Positions 21,471 through 33,246 of a stretch of 40,856 bases of DNA are shown here, piece by piece (the first letter of the stretch is position 1; each line of letters begins with the position of its first letter). This stretch comes from Tsukamurella conjunctivitidis. GTDB taxonomy: Bacteria > Actinomycetota > Actinomycetes > Mycobacteriales > Mycobacteriaceae. The position numbers and the translations under genes were made by a program. The notes below the pieces were generated by a model. The model was not told where the DNA came from. It did no database searches and saw only the letters and a program-made list of their open reading frames with translations. The DNA lies in contig NZ_VIGX01000025.1 in assembly GCF_007858475.1 (NCBI RefSeq), forward strand, positions 1 to 40,856, in the 5' to 3' direction.

Positions 21471-22516
21471 CCGGCCGGCTCCTGTGGTTGTCGCCGTGGA
21501 TGCGGCCGTTGGCGCGGGTGTACTGCGAGGGCCTGCGGGAGCGGGGCTGGGAGGTCGTTCTGGTGACCTCCGATCAGCATCCCGAGTCGGACGGGGCCCG
21601 CCCCCGCCCGTACGAATGGGTGCTGGACCCGCGGCCGAAGACCCCGTCGACCTGGCCGCAGTACGCGACCGCCCTGCGCCGGGCCCGGGGGTTCGCGGCC
21701 GATGTCGTGGTCACCGAGCTCGTCCGCGATCCCCGCTGGATCGCCCTCGCCGGGCGCGCCCCGCGGGTGCGGCTCGTGCACGACGACCGCCCGCACGGCG
21801 CCGACGAGCACCTGCCCGGCTGGGAACGCGCACTGTTCGGCCGGTGGGGCCGATCGGCCGCGGCGACACTCGCGTTCAGCGAGTACGTCGCCGACGCGAT
21901 CGGCGCGGACGCGCACGTACCGCTCACCAGCGACCTCGACCCGGCCCGCGTCCCCGCGCTCGTGCCCGCGGAGGACAGGCGGGACTTCGTGGCCGTCGGG
22001 CGGCTCAACACCTACAAGAACCTCGATGTGACGCTGGCGGCGTGGGACCGGCACGTCTCGGGGCCGGGCTGGCGCGGTGACGAGCTGGTCCTGATCGGCG
22101 ACGGGGACGGGCCCGCGGACCTCGCGCCGCACGTGCGCTGGGAGCGGGGCCCGTACTCCTACGCCGACGTGCTCGGCCCGATGTCCGCCGCCAAGGGGTC
22201 GATCGCCCACTACCGGCGTGCCACGCAGAGCGGCGTCCAGGTGCTCGCGATGCAGCTGGGCGTCACGCCGATCGTCTCGCTCGAGGGTGCGCTACCCGAG
22301 TTCCAGCCGATGGGCGAGCCCGGCATCCCCGCCGACGACGTGGCCGGGCTCGCGCGGGCGCTCGACGACCTCGCCGACCCCGCGGCCGCGGCGCGGCGCG
22401 GCGCGGCCGCGCGCGAGCACTACCTCGCGAACTACGCCGTCGACGTGTCTGCGGGCCGGCTGGACGCGCTGCTGCGCGGCGTCATCGACGCGCGAGGCCG
22501 ATCCACAGCTCGCTGA
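21467..22516 (+). CDS. GT4-like glycosyltransferase
   Basis: 349 residues from ATG 21467. The N-terminal half has WLSPWMRPLARVYCEGLRER and a conserved-looking RLVHDDRPHGADEH; the C-terminal half has FVAVGRLNTYKNLDVTLAAW, LIGDGDG, and LAMQLGVTPIVS in place of the usual EAM motif. GT-B fold is likely, but the donor-site glutamate region is atypical, so the enzyme may be a divergent GT4 or act as a partner of the GT2-GT4 protein. Third gene of a rightward operon with the flippase; its 3' end overlaps a convergent GT by 35 bases. Confidence 0.75.
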   Translation: MTGRLLWLSPWMRPLARVYCEGLRERGWEVVLVTSDQHPESDGARPRPYEWVLDPRPKTPSTWPQYATALRRARGFAADVVVTELVRDPRWIALAGRAPRVRLVHDDRPHGADEHLPGWERALFGRWGRSAAATLAFSEYVADAIGADAHVPLTSDLDPARVPALVPAEDRRDFVAVGRLNTYKNLDVTLAAWDRHVSGPGWRGDELVLIGDGDGPADLAPHVRWERGPYSYADVLGPMSAAKGSIAHYRRATQSGVQVLAMQLGVTPIVSLEGALPEFQPMGEPGIPADDVAGLARALDDLADPAAAARRGAAAREHYLANYAVDVSAGRLDALLRGVIDARGRSTAR

Positions 22517-23567
22517 GCCGGTCGTACCAGCGGGAGACGGCGAAGTCCTCGGACCGGCGGCGCGCCGCCTCGGCCAGCTCCGCCGCGCGGGCCCGGTCGT
22601 GGACCAGCCCCGTGAGCGCGGCCGCGATGGCCGGCGCGTCCCCCGGCTCGACGAGCAGGCCGTCGACCCCGTCGGTGATCGCCTCCGGGATGCCGCCGAT
22701 CGGCGTGCTGATCGGCACCAGCCCCGCCCCCATCGCCTCGAGCAGGGCCATCGGCAGCCCCTCGTCGTAGCTGGGCAGCGTGAAGACATCGGCACGGGCC
22801 AACAACCGATCGCGCTCGGCGGCGTCCACCCAGTCGCGCACCGTCACCGCACCGTCCAGCCCCGCGGTGCGCACCGCCGCCCGGACCTCGTCCACCTCGC
22901 CGTCGCCCGCCAGCGTCAGGTGCACCCGGCCGGCCACATCGGCCGGCAACCCGGCGACGGCCCGGACCAGGTCGTAACTCCCCTTGCGGTGTCCCAGGCG
23001 GCCCAGCGCCACCACCTCGACCACGTCCCCTGGGCGGTCGTCCGCGCCGGACACGGCGTCCGGGAGGACGACGGGGTTGTACAGCACCTCGACGACGCCC
23101 TCCGGCAACCCGAGCGCGGCGCGGTACTCGGCGGCGAGACCGGCACCGAGCACGAGCCAACGATCCGCGGGCAGCGCCACCCGGACCAGCCGGCGGACGG
23201 GCGCGGGCAGCCGCCCCATCCAGCCCCCGAAGTCGAAGCTGTGGCCGTGGATCACCGCCGGCACCCCGCGCAGTCGCGCGGCCCACAACGCGGGAGACTT
23301 CCGGATCACGCTGCCGCCGTGCGACAGATGCACGTGCAGCACGTCGACCCGACCCGCGAGCACCAGCCACACCGCGGTCGCCATGCCCGTCAAACCCACC
23401 CGAAGACGCTCAACGGTGCCGGCGTCGACGTACGTGGGCACGACCCGGATCCGCAGCCGCGTATCCGGGTGGTCACGCATGTGTCCGATCACGGTGGCCA
23501 TGCCACCACGACTGCGGGAACCGGGGGGCGCGGGGCCGATCACGAGGACACGATGCGGTGCGGTCAC
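22482..23567 (-). CDS. GT4-family glycosyltransferase
   Basis: 361 residues from GTG 23567. Classic GT4 features: VIGPAPPGSRSRGGMATVIG at the N-terminus, VDVLHVHLSHGGSVIRKSP, then VVALGRLGHRKGSYDLVRAV, LTLAGDGEVDEVRAAV and FTLPSYDEGLPMALLEAMGAGLVPI with the EGLPMxxLEAM donor motif. It probably transfers a hexose or deoxyhexose to the growing lipid-linked unit. A TACTCT box (23574-23579, minus strand) 6-7 bases before GTG suggests a leaderless transcript. Confidence 0.85.
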   Translation of the reverse strand: MTAPHRVLVIGPAPPGSRSRGGMATVIGHMRDHPDTRLRIRVVPTYVDAGTVERLRVGLTGMATAVWLVLAGRVDVLHVHLSHGGSVIRKSPALWAARLRGVPAVIHGHSFDFGGWMGRLPAPVRRLVRVALPADRWLVLGAGLAAEYRAALGLPEGVVEVLYNPVVLPDAVSGADDRPGDVVEVVALGRLGHRKGSYDLVRAVAGLPADVAGRVHLTLAGDGEVDEVRAAVRTAGLDGAVTVRDWVDAAERDRLLARADVFTLPSYDEGLPMALLEAMGAGLVPISTPIGGIPEAITDGVDGLLVEPGDAPAIAAALTGLVHDRARAAELAEAARRRSEDFAVSRWYDRLSELWIGLARR

Positions 23568-23573
23568 CGGTAC

Positions 23574-23605
23574 AGAGTAACCAATATCGATTACACTTCC
23601 GTCAC
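23574..23605. promoter_or_regulatory. Back-to-back leaderless-type promoters
   Basis: Only 38 bases separate two divergent start codons. The minus strand carries TACTCT (23574-23579) about 6 bases before GTG 23567. The plus strand carries TACACT (23592-23597) 8 bases before ATG 23606. Both match TANNNT at leaderless spacing. Confidence 0.45.
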
Positions 23606-25253
<1,648 letters not shown>

Positions 25254-25296
25254 CGCCGGAACCCGCTGCCGCTCCGGGCCGTCCGGGAACGGGAGG

Positions 25297-25884
25297 TCAG
25301 TGCGCCGGGGCCGGCCCGGTCCCGAACGCCGCCCGCAGCGTGGGCGCCGCGGCGTCCTTCCCGGAGCGCACGTACTCGAGCGGCGCACCGTCGCGCCCGG
25401 TGGATGGCCAGGCGATGCCGAGCTCCGGGTCGAGGGCGTCGAGGTCGTGATCGAGCTCCGGGCTGTACTCGAGCGAACACAGGTACATCACCGTCGACTG
25501 GTCCTCCAGCGACAGGATGGCGTGCCCCAGCCCCGCCGGCAGGTGCACGACGCGCCGGTCCACATCGTCGAGCAGGACGTGATCCCAATGCCCGAACGTG
25601 GGCGAGCCGGGCCGCAGGTCCACCACCACGTCGAGGAACGCGCCGCGCACGCACGTCACGTACTTCGCCTGGCCGGGCGGGTCATCGGTGTAGTGGATGC
25701 CGCGCAGCACCCCGGCGGCCGACACCGAGCAGTTCGCCTGCAGGAGCGTCAGCGGCGCGCCGACCACGGCCTCGAACTCCGACGCCTTGAACCACTCCAG
25801 GAAGCGCCCCCGGTCGTCGCCGAACTGCTGCGGCGTGAACTCCCACGCCCCCGGGACGGACAACTGCCGTGCCTTCATCGTCAT
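25297..25884 (-). CDS. rmlC: dTDP-4-dehydrorhamnose 3,5-epimerase
   Basis: 195 residues from ATG 25884, which overlaps the rmlA stop (ATGA). RmlC epimerises dTDP-4-keto-6-deoxyglucose at C3 and C5. Cupin features: [13 protein letters not shown] (21-33), [17 protein letters not shown] with the catalytic His64, [33 protein letters not shown], and [12 protein letters not shown] with the active-site Tyr region (134-140). Length is normal. Last gene of a five-gene leftward operon (methyltransferase, aminotransferase, GT, rmlA, rmlC). Confidence 0.92.
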   Translation of the reverse strand: MTMKARQLSVPGAWEFTPQQFGDDRGRFLEWFKASEFEAVVGAPLTLLQANCSVSAAGVLRGIHYTDDPPGQAKYVTCVRGAFLDVVVDLRPGSPTFGHWDHVLLDDVDRRVVHLPAGLGHAILSLEDQSTVMYLCSLEYSPELDHDLDALDPELGIAWPSTGRDGAPLEYVRSGKDAAAPTLRAAFGTGPAPAH

Positions 25885-26756
25885 CGGTTCCGCTCGCTCT
25901 CCAGAAGGCTCAACAGGTACGCACCGTATCCCGATTTCACGAGCGGCTCGGCGCGCGCACGCAATTCGTCGTCGGTGAGGAAACCGCGGCGCCACGCGAC
26001 CTCCTCCGGGACGCCGATGCGCAGTCCCTGGCGTTGCTCGATCGTGCGGACGTAGGTCCCGGCGTCCAGCAGGGAGTCGACGGTGCCGGTGTCGAGCCAC
26101 GCCGTTCCCCGCGGGAGCACGTGCACCTGCAGGCGCCCCTGTTCGAGGTAGGTGCGGTTGATGTCGGTGATCTCCAGTTCGCCGCGCGCCGACGGGCGCA
26201 GTCCGGCGGCGATGTCCAGCACGTCGTTGTCGTAGAAGTACAGGCCGGGGACCGCGTAGTTCGACCGCGGACGCTCGGGCTTCTCCACCAGGGACAGCGC
26301 CGTGCCGGCCTCGTCGAACTCGATGACGCCGTACCGCTCGGGGTCGCTGACCCGGTAGGCGAAGACGGCGCCGCCGTCGAGGTCGCCGAACCGCGCCAGC
26401 TGCGTCCCGAGACCGGGGCCGTAGAAGATGTTGTCGCCCAACACCAGTGCCGCCGAGTCGTCGCCCACGTGCTCGCGGCCGATGATGAAGGCGCTGGCCA
26501 GACCGTCGGGTTCGGGTTGCACCGCGTAGCTGATCGACACTCCGAACTGGGAGCCGTCGCCCAGCAGGCGGGTGAAGGCCTCGCTGTCGTGGGGTGTCGT
26601 GATCACCAGCACGTCCGAGATCCCCGCGAGGATCAGCGTCGAGAGCGGGTAGTAGATCATCGGCTTGTCGTAGACCGGGACCAGCTGCTTGCTCACGCCC
26701 AGGGTGATCGGATGCAGACGGGATCCGGTGCCGCCCGCCAGGATTATTCCGCGCAC
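25881..26756 (-). CDS. rmlA: Glucose-1-phosphate thymidylyltransferase
   Basis: 291 residues from GTG 26756, chosen because the conserved core starts at once ([15 protein letters not shown]; the frame's upstream extension is unrelated). RmlA makes dTDP-glucose from dTTP and glucose-1-phosphate. GGTGSR (8-13) binds the nucleotide phosphates; [46 protein letters not shown] and [16 protein letters not shown] are all standard. It is 4 bases from the upstream GT and overlaps rmlC. Confidence 0.95.
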   Translation of the reverse strand: MRGIILAGGTGSRLHPITLGVSKQLVPVYDKPMIYYPLSTLILAGISDVLVITTPHDSEAFTRLLGDGSQFGVSISYAVQPEPDGLASAFIIGREHVGDDSAALVLGDNIFYGPGLGTQLARFGDLDGGAVFAYRVSDPERYGVIEFDEAGTALSLVEKPERPRSNYAVPGLYFYDNDVLDIAAGLRPSARGELEITDINRTYLEQGRLQVHVLPRGTAWLDTGTVDSLLDAGTYVRTIEQRQGLRIGVPEEVAWRRGFLTDDELRARAEPLVKSGYGAYLLSLLESERNR

Positions 26757-26760
26757 TCGC

Positions 26761-27759
26761 CTATCCTTCCTCGGTCCGCCCGCGACCGCCGCGCACGTCG
26801 TCCGCGACCAGGTCATCTATGCGGGCCAGGTACTCGTCCATCGTGCCGCCGCGCGCACGGGCCGCGGTCCGCAGCGCATCGCGCCGCGGCGGGTCCGCCA
26901 GGAGACGATCTATCGCAGCTCGCAGTGCCGCCGCATCGCCGGGCGGCACCAGTTCGGCGCACGAGGCATCGAGGTATCCGTGCAGCCCCGAGACATCGCT
27001 CGCCACGATCGGCACCCCCGCCTGGGTCGCGTTCATCACCCGGATCTGGCCGATGCTGGCGCCGGTCTCCGGCACGGGGATCACGTACACGGTCGCGGCG
27101 TCCACGATCGCCTGGTGTTCGTCGGCGGGAACGTCGTGCCGCACCACGACGCCCGCGGCGGCGAGCCGGCGGACCAGCGACAGGTCCTCGCCGGTGCACA
27201 CCACCCGGACGTCCCAATCTGCACCGTCCGCCGCGGCGAAGAAGGTCTCCCAGTCCGTCCGCCGGCCCGTGGCGACCACGATCCGGCCGTCGTTCCGCGC
27301 GGCGAGCGGCGTGTCGTCGAAGCGACCGGGCCACTGCACCACGCGGAACCGGTCGGCCGGCACCCGCTGGACCGCGGCGAACCGCTCCACCTCGGCGGCG
27401 GTGAGTACCTGCGCGCGCAGCAGCGCGCGGCGGAGGAGTACCCGCCGCAACAGATGGAATCGCACGCGGGCGAGGCGGCCCGGCCCCTCCGGCGGGTGCA
27501 CGATGTACTCGAGCAGCACGAGCCGGCGCCGGCCGATCAGTCCGTAGAGGATCAGGCAGACCGTCGCGCCGGGACTCGGGTTCGTGGTCACCACCGCGTC
27601 GGCGCGCAGCCCGACCGCCGCGAGCGCGAGCCCGCGAACGGTGCCGTTGCGCGCGGCCAGCCACCGGATCCGGGGCGGTAGCGCGCCGTCGAGCCGGGTG
27701 GCGCCGGAGATGGACGGCGCGTACCACGAGTCGGCGACGATCGTGCGGGGCCGGCTCAC
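26761..27759 (-). CDS. Divergent GT4-like glycosyltransferase
   Basis: 332 residues from GTG 27759, overlapping the aminotransferase stop (GTGA). The N-terminus ([20 protein letters not shown]) and middle ([15 protein letters not shown]-like, [13 protein letters not shown]) fit a GT-B fold. The C-terminal half has [51 protein letters not shown] and [14 protein letters not shown], matching the donor half with GQIRVMNA in place of EAM. It probably transfers the amino sugar or branched sugar made by the adjacent enzymes. A large frame runs upstream through the aminotransferase gene, but its codons there are a shadow. Confidence 0.7.
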   Translation of the reverse strand: MSRPRTIVADSWYAPSISGATRLDGALPPRIRWLAARNGTVRGLALAAVGLRADAVVTTNPSPGATVCLILYGLIGRRRLVLLEYIVHPPEGPGRLARVRFHLLRRVLLRRALLRAQVLTAAEVERFAAVQRVPADRFRVVQWPGRFDDTPLAARNDGRIVVATGRRTDWETFFAAADGADWDVRVVCTGEDLSLVRRLAAAGVVVRHDVPADEHQAIVDAATVYVIPVPETGASIGQIRVMNATQAGVPIVASDVSGLHGYLDASCAELVPPGDAAALRAAIDRLLADPPRRDALRTAARARGGTMDEYLARIDDLVADDVRGGRGRTEEG

Positions 27760-29105
27760 GCTCCGCCCCCGAGCCGCCGCGGTTCGGCCCGCCGCCGCAG
27801 GGCGGGCGCCACGGGGCGCCCGTGCAGCAGCCCGTCGACGGTACCCGCCGCGATCGCCCGTGCGTACACCTCGAGCGCCTCGGCCGTCGCGGCGACCGTC
27901 TCGGCCACGTCGGTGTCCGTGTGCGCCGCCGAGATCACGAACGACTGCCCGAGGACTCCCCGCTCGAGCAACTCCTGCAGCAGCAGGGTGCGGTAGGCCT
28001 GGGAGGGAGCACCGTCGGGTCCGCGCGTCACGAACACCTCGCACGAGGGCCTGCCGGCCACCAGCACGTGGTCGGCGACGCCCGCGGCCCGCGCGGCGGC
28101 GTTCACGCCGTCGGACAGGTCGCGCCCGGCGGCCTCCATCCGGCCGACGGGGTCGCCCTCGCGGTAGGCACGCACCACCGCCCGGAACGCGCTCAGGGAC
28201 GCCGTCTCCGGACCGTGGGTCGTGGACAGCAGGAAGGCGCGGTCCCGGTCGGTGTTGAGGCCGCCGAGTTCCATGTACTCGCGCCGCCCCGCCAGCGCTG
28301 CCAGCGGGAAGCCGTTCGCCATCGCCTTTCCCCAGCACGACAGGTCCGGGGTCACGCCGTACACGGACTGCGCGCCACGCTCGGACCACCGGAATCCCGT
28401 GATCATCTCGTCGAAGACGAGGAGCGCGCCGTGCTCGTCGCACAGTGCGCGCACGGACTGCAGGAATCCCGGCTCCGGTTCGGCCATCGCGGTGGCGGCC
28501 TCGAGGAAGACGGCGGCGATGCGGCCCGGATGGGCGGCGAACACCTCGGCCAACGACTCCGGGTCGTTGTAGCGGAAACGCACAGTCGCCGCACGGATCC
28601 CGTCCGGGATGCCCGCGGACATCTCGGTGGTGCCGATGAACCAGTCGTCCACGGAGAAGAACGGCTGGTCGCAGACCGCGACCAGGTCGCGCCCGGTCGC
28701 GGCGCGGGCCAGGCGCACGGCCGCCGTGGTCGCGTCGGAGCCGTTCTTGGCGAACTTGACCATGTCCGCCGTCGGGACGAGCTCCAGGAAGTCCTCGACG
28801 GCCGCGAGCTCCAGCTCGGTGGGCCGGGTGAAGTTGACCCCGTCCCGGATGGCCTCCGCGACCGCGTCGACCACGGGGCGGTAGCCGTGGCCGAGGGTCA
28901 CGGACCGCAGGCCCATGCCGTACTCGATGTACTCGTTCCCGTCGACGTCCCACACCCTGGCGCCCGCACCGCGCGCCAGGACGGGTGTCAGATGCTCCGG
29001 GTACTGGTCGGATCCCCGGGCGTAGGTGTGTGCCCCGCCGGGCACCGTCTCGTGCAGCCGCGCCTGCAGGCGCGCCGAGCGGCTCAGGTCGCGACGATCG
29101 CTCAC
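27756..29105 (-). CDS. Class III PLP aminotransferase (GSA aminomutase-like)
   Basis: 449 residues from GTG 29105, overlapping the upstream methyltransferase stop by 4 bases. Fold type I features: VPGGAHTYARG (21-31), VWDVDGNEYIEYGMG, KFAKNGSDATTAAVRLAR (cofactor phosphate site), FDEMITGFR with D232, and SCWGKAMANGFPLAA with the Schiff-base Lys260. The nearest named relative is glutamate-1-semialdehyde 2,1-aminomutase, but its place in a sugar operon argues for amination of a keto-sugar or a small ligand. A family of GSA-like proteins is found in glycan loci; the substrate is unknown. Confidence 0.82.
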   Translation of the reverse strand: MSDRRDLSRSARLQARLHETVPGGAHTYARGSDQYPEHLTPVLARGAGARVWDVDGNEYIEYGMGLRSVTLGHGYRPVVDAVAEAIRDGVNFTRPTELELAAVEDFLELVPTADMVKFAKNGSDATTAAVRLARAATGRDLVAVCDQPFFSVDDWFIGTTEMSAGIPDGIRAATVRFRYNDPESLAEVFAAHPGRIAAVFLEAATAMAEPEPGFLQSVRALCDEHGALLVFDEMITGFRWSERGAQSVYGVTPDLSCWGKAMANGFPLAALAGRREYMELGGLNTDRDRAFLLSTTHGPETASLSAFRAVVRAYREGDPVGRMEAAGRDLSDGVNAAARAAGVADHVLVAGRPSCEVFVTRGPDGAPSQAYRTLLLQELLERGVLGQSFVISAAHTDTDVAETVAATAEALEVYARAIAAGTVDGLLHGRPVAPALRRRAEPRRLGGGA

Positions 29106-30205
29106 GCGGACGTCCTCTCGGGTCGCGGGTCACAGGTCAGCCGGTGCGCCAGTTCGGGATACCGCCCCGCGACCTCGGCCCGCAGGTCCGGCACCGTGAG
29201 GAAGACGGTATCCGGCCGGGCGGCGATCAGCTCGTCGGGCGAGATGATCGGGATGTCGGTCCCGGGCATGCGCCGGCCCTGTTTGGCGGGTGAGGCGTCC
29301 GCGACGCCGGCCACCGTCGAGCGGTCCACGCCGGCGAGGGCGAACAGCGCGACCGCGCGGGAGGCGGCGCCGTAGGCGTACGCCCGGCGTCCGGCCGCGG
29401 CGTGCTCGCGCGCCCACGCGCGCAGGTCGCGCACCTGTTCGGCGCACGCGCGGCCGAGCCCGGACACCGCGTCCGGCGTGGTGATCCCCGAGGCCGCCTC
29501 GGCGGCCAGGATGAGCCGCAGCGCGGGGTCCGTGACCGGCTGCGTCCCGTCCCCGTGCTCGGCCGCCACCAGCACCGTGCCGCCGTACAGATCGAACTCC
29601 CACGCGGTGCGCAGGCGCATACCCGTGCCGGCCAGCAGCCGCCGGACCGATGTCAACGAGTAGTACGCGAAGTGGCCGTGCCGCAGCGCGTTCCATTGCC
29701 GTCCGGCCACGATCGCGGTCAAGGAGTGGAACTGCAGGAGGAGCACTCCGTCGGGCGCGGTGGCGGCGGCCCGCCGGGCGAACGCCGCCCGCTGATCGGG
29801 CTCGTGCATGATGCCGAAGCAGTCCAGGACCACATCGGCCGGAAGGGTGGACTCGGCGAAGCCGCGCTCGCCGAGCAGCGGCAGCCACGTGCCGCCGTGG
29901 GGACTGCCGAACTCCCGCACCGTCGTCCCCGAGAGGTAGCCCGCGGCCGCGACCCGGGCGACGGCGTCCGCGGCCTGCTCGCGCAATGCCGCCGGCTCCA
30001 CGCCGCGCGGCTCCTCGGTGACCGTGTCGTCGTCGGCGAGCTGCGCGAGCCCGCACGACGGACACAGGTCCATCGCCAGGGGGTGCGCCGACTCCGCCGC
30101 CGAGATCGGCTCGTCCACCGGCGGGAAGTGATCCGCGGCCGGCACCGCACCGACGTCGAGGACGCGGTGGCCGCCGTGTTCGCCGCAACCCCGGCACCCG
30201 CTCAT
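29102..30205 (-). CDS. Zinc-finger SAM methyltransferase-like protein
   Basis: 367 residues from ATG 30205. An N-terminal zinc module (C4, C7, C48, C51) is followed by a SAM methyltransferase fold (TTVREFGSPHGGTWLPLLGE, VVLDCFGIMHEPD, LLLQFHSL) and a C-terminal Rossmann-like domain (YAYGAASRAVALFALAG). This three-part build is that of sugar C-methyltransferases such as TylCIII/NovU. The SAM motif I (EFGSPHGG) departs from the usual ExGxNDG, so activity or substrate may differ. It is the first gene of the leftward operon, only 14 bases from the divergent RmlC-like gene. Confidence 0.7.
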   Translation of the reverse strand: MSGCRGCGEHGGHRVLDVGAVPAADHFPPVDEPISAAESAHPLAMDLCPSCGLAQLADDDTVTEEPRGVEPAALREQAADAVARVAAAGYLSGTTVREFGSPHGGTWLPLLGERGFAESTLPADVVLDCFGIMHEPDQRAAFARRAAATAPDGVLLLQFHSLTAIVAGRQWNALRHGHFAYYSLTSVRRLLAGTGMRLRTAWEFDLYGGTVLVAAEHGDGTQPVTDPALRLILAAEAASGITTPDAVSGLGRACAEQVRDLRAWAREHAAAGRRAYAYGAASRAVALFALAGVDRSTVAGVADASPAKQGRRMPGTDIPIISPDELIAARPDTVFLTVPDLRAEVAGRYPELAHRLTCDPRPERTSA

Positions 30206-30219
30206 GGCACGATCACCCC

Positions 30220-30771
30220 GTGCGCATCGAGTACACAGACCTGGACGACGTCGTCCTGTTCGTCCCGCAGCCGCACCACGACGACCGCGGGCTCTTCACC
30301 CGGACCTTCGACGCCGACGTCTTCGACCGGCACCTCGGCCGGCCCGCGGCCGCGGCGTTCGTGCAGGACTCGCAGTCCCGCTCGCGCCGCGGCGTGGTCC
30401 GCGGGATGCACGGCCGGGCCGGGCGCGGCGAGGCGAAGCTCGTGCGCTGCGCGCAGGGCGCGATCCACGACGTGCTGGTGGACATCCGCCCGGAGTCCGC
30501 GACGTTCGGGCGCCGGCAGGCCTTCCTGCTCGACGGTGCGGACTTCCACCATCTCTACGTGCCCCCGGGGTTCCTGCACGGCTTCTAGGCGCTGACGGAG
30601 ACCGCCGACGTCTGCTACCGGATCGACCGGCCGCACGATCCGTCGGAGGACCTGGCGGTGGCCTACGACGACCCCGAGCTCGGCATCGCCTGGCCGGAGC
30701 CGGTGACCGCGGTCTCGGCGCGGGACGCCGCCGCACCCGGCTGGGCGGACCTGCTGGCCCGCCTGACCTGA
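30220..30771 (+). pseudogene. RmlC-like NDP-sugar epimerase interrupted by an in-frame amber codon
   Basis: GTG 30220 reads an RmlC-type cupin (HDDRGLFTRTFDADVFDRHL, QDSQSRSRRGVVRGMHGRAG, HDVLVDIRPES, FHHLYVPPGFLHGF), then TAG at 30586-30588. The same frame goes on with ALTETADVCYRID, LGIAWPEP and a final TGA at 30769-30771. Relatives normally have Gln at the TAG position, so one C-to-T change (CAG to TAG) explains it. The first 122 residues lack the end of the cupin and the Tyr region. Possible readings are a decayed gene, a sequencing error or amber readthrough. Confidence 0.8.
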
Positions 30772-30800
30772 GCGGCGGGCGGATCGGGGAGCGGACATCG

Positions 30801-31817
30801 TCAGGTCCAGCGCATCGACGGGTCGAGCGCGCCGTCGGCGCGCAGGTGCTCGAGGTGCGCGAGGCGGGTGAACCGCTCGAAGAAGGCCTCCGACGTGAGG
30901 CCGCGCGCGGTGTACTCGCGGTACAGCTCGGCGGCACCGTCGGGGATCGACCATTCCGCCTCGAACCCGAGCCCCTCACGCGCGCGGCTGAAGTCGACCC
31001 GGTAGGAGCGCGGGTCCGCCCCCGCCTCGCCGGTGATGTTGAGCGTCGAGCCGGGGACGGCCGCCACGACCGACTCGGCGATCTCCGCGACGGTGAGGTT
31101 GTTGCGCTCGGTGCCGATGTTGTAGGCCCGGCAGGAGATGTTCTCGACGGGCGCGGTCAGGCACACCGCGAACGCGCGCGCGATGTCCTGGGCGTGCACC
31201 AGGGGCCGCCATGGCGTCCCGTCCGAGAGCACCTTGACCTCCCCGGTCAGCACCGCGTAGCCCACCAGGTTGTTCAGCACGATGTCGGCGCGCAACCGCG
31301 GGGAGAAGCCGAAGGCGGTGGCGTTGCGCAGGAAGACCGGCGCGAAGCCGGAATCGGCGAGCGCCGCGGCGTCGTCCTCGACCCGGACCTTGCTCTCCGC
31401 GTAGGGCGTCAGGGGGCGCAGCGGGGCGTCCTCGTCGACGAGTCCGTCGCCGGCGGCGCCGTACACCGAGCACGTGGAGGCGTACAGGAACCGGGACACG
31501 CCCGCCTCCTTGGCCAGGCGCGCCAGCCGGGTGGAGGCGTGGTGGTTGATGTCGTAGGTGATCTCCGGCGCGAGGGCGCCCAGCGGGTCGTTCGACAGCG
31601 CGGCCAGGTGGATCACCGCGTCGAAGCCCGCCAACTGCGCCACGGTCAGGTCGCGCAGGTCGACGGCGATCGTGGGGGTGTCGTCGGCGAGTCCGCCGAG
31701 AACGCAGTCCGCGAAGTAGCCGGTGTCGAGGCCGACCACGTCGTGCCCCTCCGCCCGCAGGATCGGGACCAAGACGGTGCCCAGGTACCCCTGGTGGCCG
31801 GTGACGAGAACTCTCAT
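30801..31817 (-). CDS. NAD-dependent sugar epimerase/dehydratase (extended SDR)
   Basis: 338 residues from ATG 31817, overlapping the PIG-L gene stop (ATGA). Rossmann motif VTGHQGYLG (5-13), [17 protein letters not shown] (112-120) and YAESK (Y139, K143) give a complete SDR active site. [19 protein letters not shown] is the usual C-terminal NAD(P)-epimerase segment. The substrate is probably a CDP- or dTDP-keto-sugar. It ends a four-gene leftward operon (methyltransferase, cytidylyltransferase, PIG-L, SDR) and converges on the interrupted epimerase gene. Confidence 0.85.
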   Translation of the reverse strand: MRVLVTGHQGYLGTVLVPILRAEGHDVVGLDTGYFADCVLGGLADDTPTIAVDLRDLTVAQLAGFDAVIHLAALSNDPLGALAPEITYDINHHASTRLARLAKEAGVSRFLYASTCSVYGAAGDGLVDEDAPLRPLTPYAESKVRVEDDAAALADSGFAPVFLRNATAFGFSPRLRADIVLNNLVGYAVLTGEVKVLSDGTPWRPLVHAQDIARAFAVCLTAPVENISCRAYNIGTERNNLTVAEIAESVVAAVPGSTLNITGEAGADPRSYRVDFSRAREGLGFEAEWSIPDGAAELYREYTARGLTSEAFFERFTRLAHLEHLRADGALDPSMRWT

Positions 31818-32470
31818 GACGGGGAACCTCCGAAGTCGATCGCCGCCTTCTCGATGAGGAAGGCCTCGGCGTGGGTGGAGCGGCACTGGACGCCGCGCAG
31901 GCGCGAGAGTCCCGCGAAGGACTGCTCGTCGAACCAGTCGTGTTCGACCTGGGACGGGTAGTGCCGGTGCAGCAGGCGGACCTTCTCCGCAGCGACCTCG
32001 TCCGTGATCGGGTGGAACAGCGTGGGCCGGGGGGTGTCGGTCTCCCACTTGAGGATCTCGTACCCCAGGATCAGGTGGTCCCGGAACTCGGTGGGCGCCA
32101 ACTCGGCGAGCAGCCGGTGGTCCTGGTGCGCGTCGGCCCGGTGCGGTGCGAAGACCAAGTCGGGTGCGCTGTCGCGACGGAAGGCCGCGAGCGCGTCCTT
32201 GAGCCGGTCCCAGTGGGCGGGAGCGCGGCCGTCGGGCAGGTCGAGCACCGTCACGGCGACGTCCGCGCCGGGCGCGAAGGCCGCGAGGGCGGCGCGCTCC
32301 TCGGCCTCGCGTGCGGTGCCCGCGCCGCTGCCGACGAAGGCACGGACCCGCAGGCCCGGCCGGGACCGCGCCAGCGTGAGCAGCGTGCCGCCCATACCGA
32401 TGGCGATGTCGTCGCAGTGCGCGCCGAGTACCGCGATCACCCGGATCGGTTGCGCGGCGAGTGCGATCAC
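31814..32470 (-). CDS. PIG-L/LmbE-family deacetylase
   Basis: 218 residues from GTG 32470, overlapping the cytidylyltransferase stop. Zinc motif [13 protein letters not shown] with H18/D20/D21 near the N-terminus and HRADAHQDH further on are the two metal-binding boxes of the family. PIG-L enzymes remove N-acetyl groups from GlcNAc conjugates (MshB, Mca and others). Within a nucleotide-sugar cassette it may deacetylate an NDP-amino sugar or a lipid-linked sugar. An N-terminal Rossmann-like layout is intact and length is typical. Confidence 0.87.
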   Translation of the reverse strand: MIALAAQPIRVIAVLGAHCDDIAIGMGGTLLTLARSRPGLRVRAFVGSGAGTAREAEERAALAAFAPGADVAVTVLDLPDGRAPAHWDRLKDALAAFRRDSAPDLVFAPHRADAHQDHRLLAELAPTEFRDHLILGYEILKWETDTPRPTLFHPITDEVAAEKVRLLHRHYPSQVEHDWFDEQSFAGLSRLRGVQCRSTHAEAFLIEKAAIDFGGSPS

Positions 32471-33246
32471 CGCGCGTGATCCCAGAGCATCCAGGGACGG
32501 TCGCCGCGCCCGTAGCCGGCGTCCAACTCGGCGCGCTCCTTGAAGGTGTCGGCGGGCTTCCAGAAGCCGTTGTGCTTGTAGCCGATCAGGCGGCGCTCCC
32601 GGGCGAGGGCGCCGCACGCGTCCTCCACCAGGTCGCCCCCTTCGGGCAGCACGTCGAAGACCTCCTGGGTCAACACGAAGTAGCCGCCGTTCTCCCAGAT
32701 CGGGAACTTGGAGACGGGCGTGATCCCGGTGACGAGCGCGGACTCGTCCACGTCCACGCAATGGAATGACGACTGCGGCGGGACCAGCAGCATCGACGCC
32801 GCGGCGCCGCTCTCGCGCACGCGCTCGACGATGCGGTCCATCGGCGCGTCGCTCAGCACGTCGGCGTAGTTGGCGAGGAAGTACTCGTCGCCGCCCAGGT
32901 GCGCACGCACGCGCCGCAGCCGCTCACCGATGGCCGATTCGAGGCCGGTGTCGACGAAGGTGATCGTCCAGTCGCTCATGTCGGACTGGAGCAGCTCCAC
33001 GTCGCCACCGCGGATCACGAAGTCGTTCGACGCGGTCTCGCGGTAGTTGAGGAAGTAGTCCTTGATGTGGCTCGCCCCGTAGCCCAGGCACAGGATGAAG
33101 TCCTTGTGCCCGAAGTGGGCGTAGTACCGCATCACGTGCCAGATCAGCGGACGCGGACCCACCATCTGCATCGGCTTCGGCACCATGTCGTCCGGGCTGT
33201 TGCGCATCCGCATCCCGTAGCCGCCGCAGAAGAGAACGACCTTCAT
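32467..33246 (-). CDS. rfbF-like: Glucose-1-phosphate cytidylyltransferase
   Basis: 259 residues from ATG 33246, overlapping the methyltransferase stop (ATGA). The enzyme joins glucose-1-phosphate to CTP giving CDP-glucose. Seen: [13 protein letters not shown] (3-15), [30 protein letters not shown]-type region with the Lys24 and the HxMxxYxxxG segment, [19 protein letters not shown], and [13 protein letters not shown]. The usual partner, CDP-glucose 4,6-dehydratase (rfbG), is not present; the SDR two genes later may take its place. Confidence 0.87.
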   Translation of the reverse strand: MKVVLFCGGYGMRMRNSPDDMVPKPMQMVGPRPLIWHVMRYYAHFGHKDFILCLGYGASHIKDYFLNYRETASNDFVIRGGDVELLQSDMSDWTITFVDTGLESAIGERLRRVRAHLGGDEYFLANYADVLSDAPMDRIVERVRESGAAASMLLVPPQSSFHCVDVDESALVTGITPVSKFPIWENGGYFVLTQEVFDVLPEGGDLVEDACGALARERRLIGYKHNGFWKPADTFKERAELDAGYGRGDRPWMLWDHAR

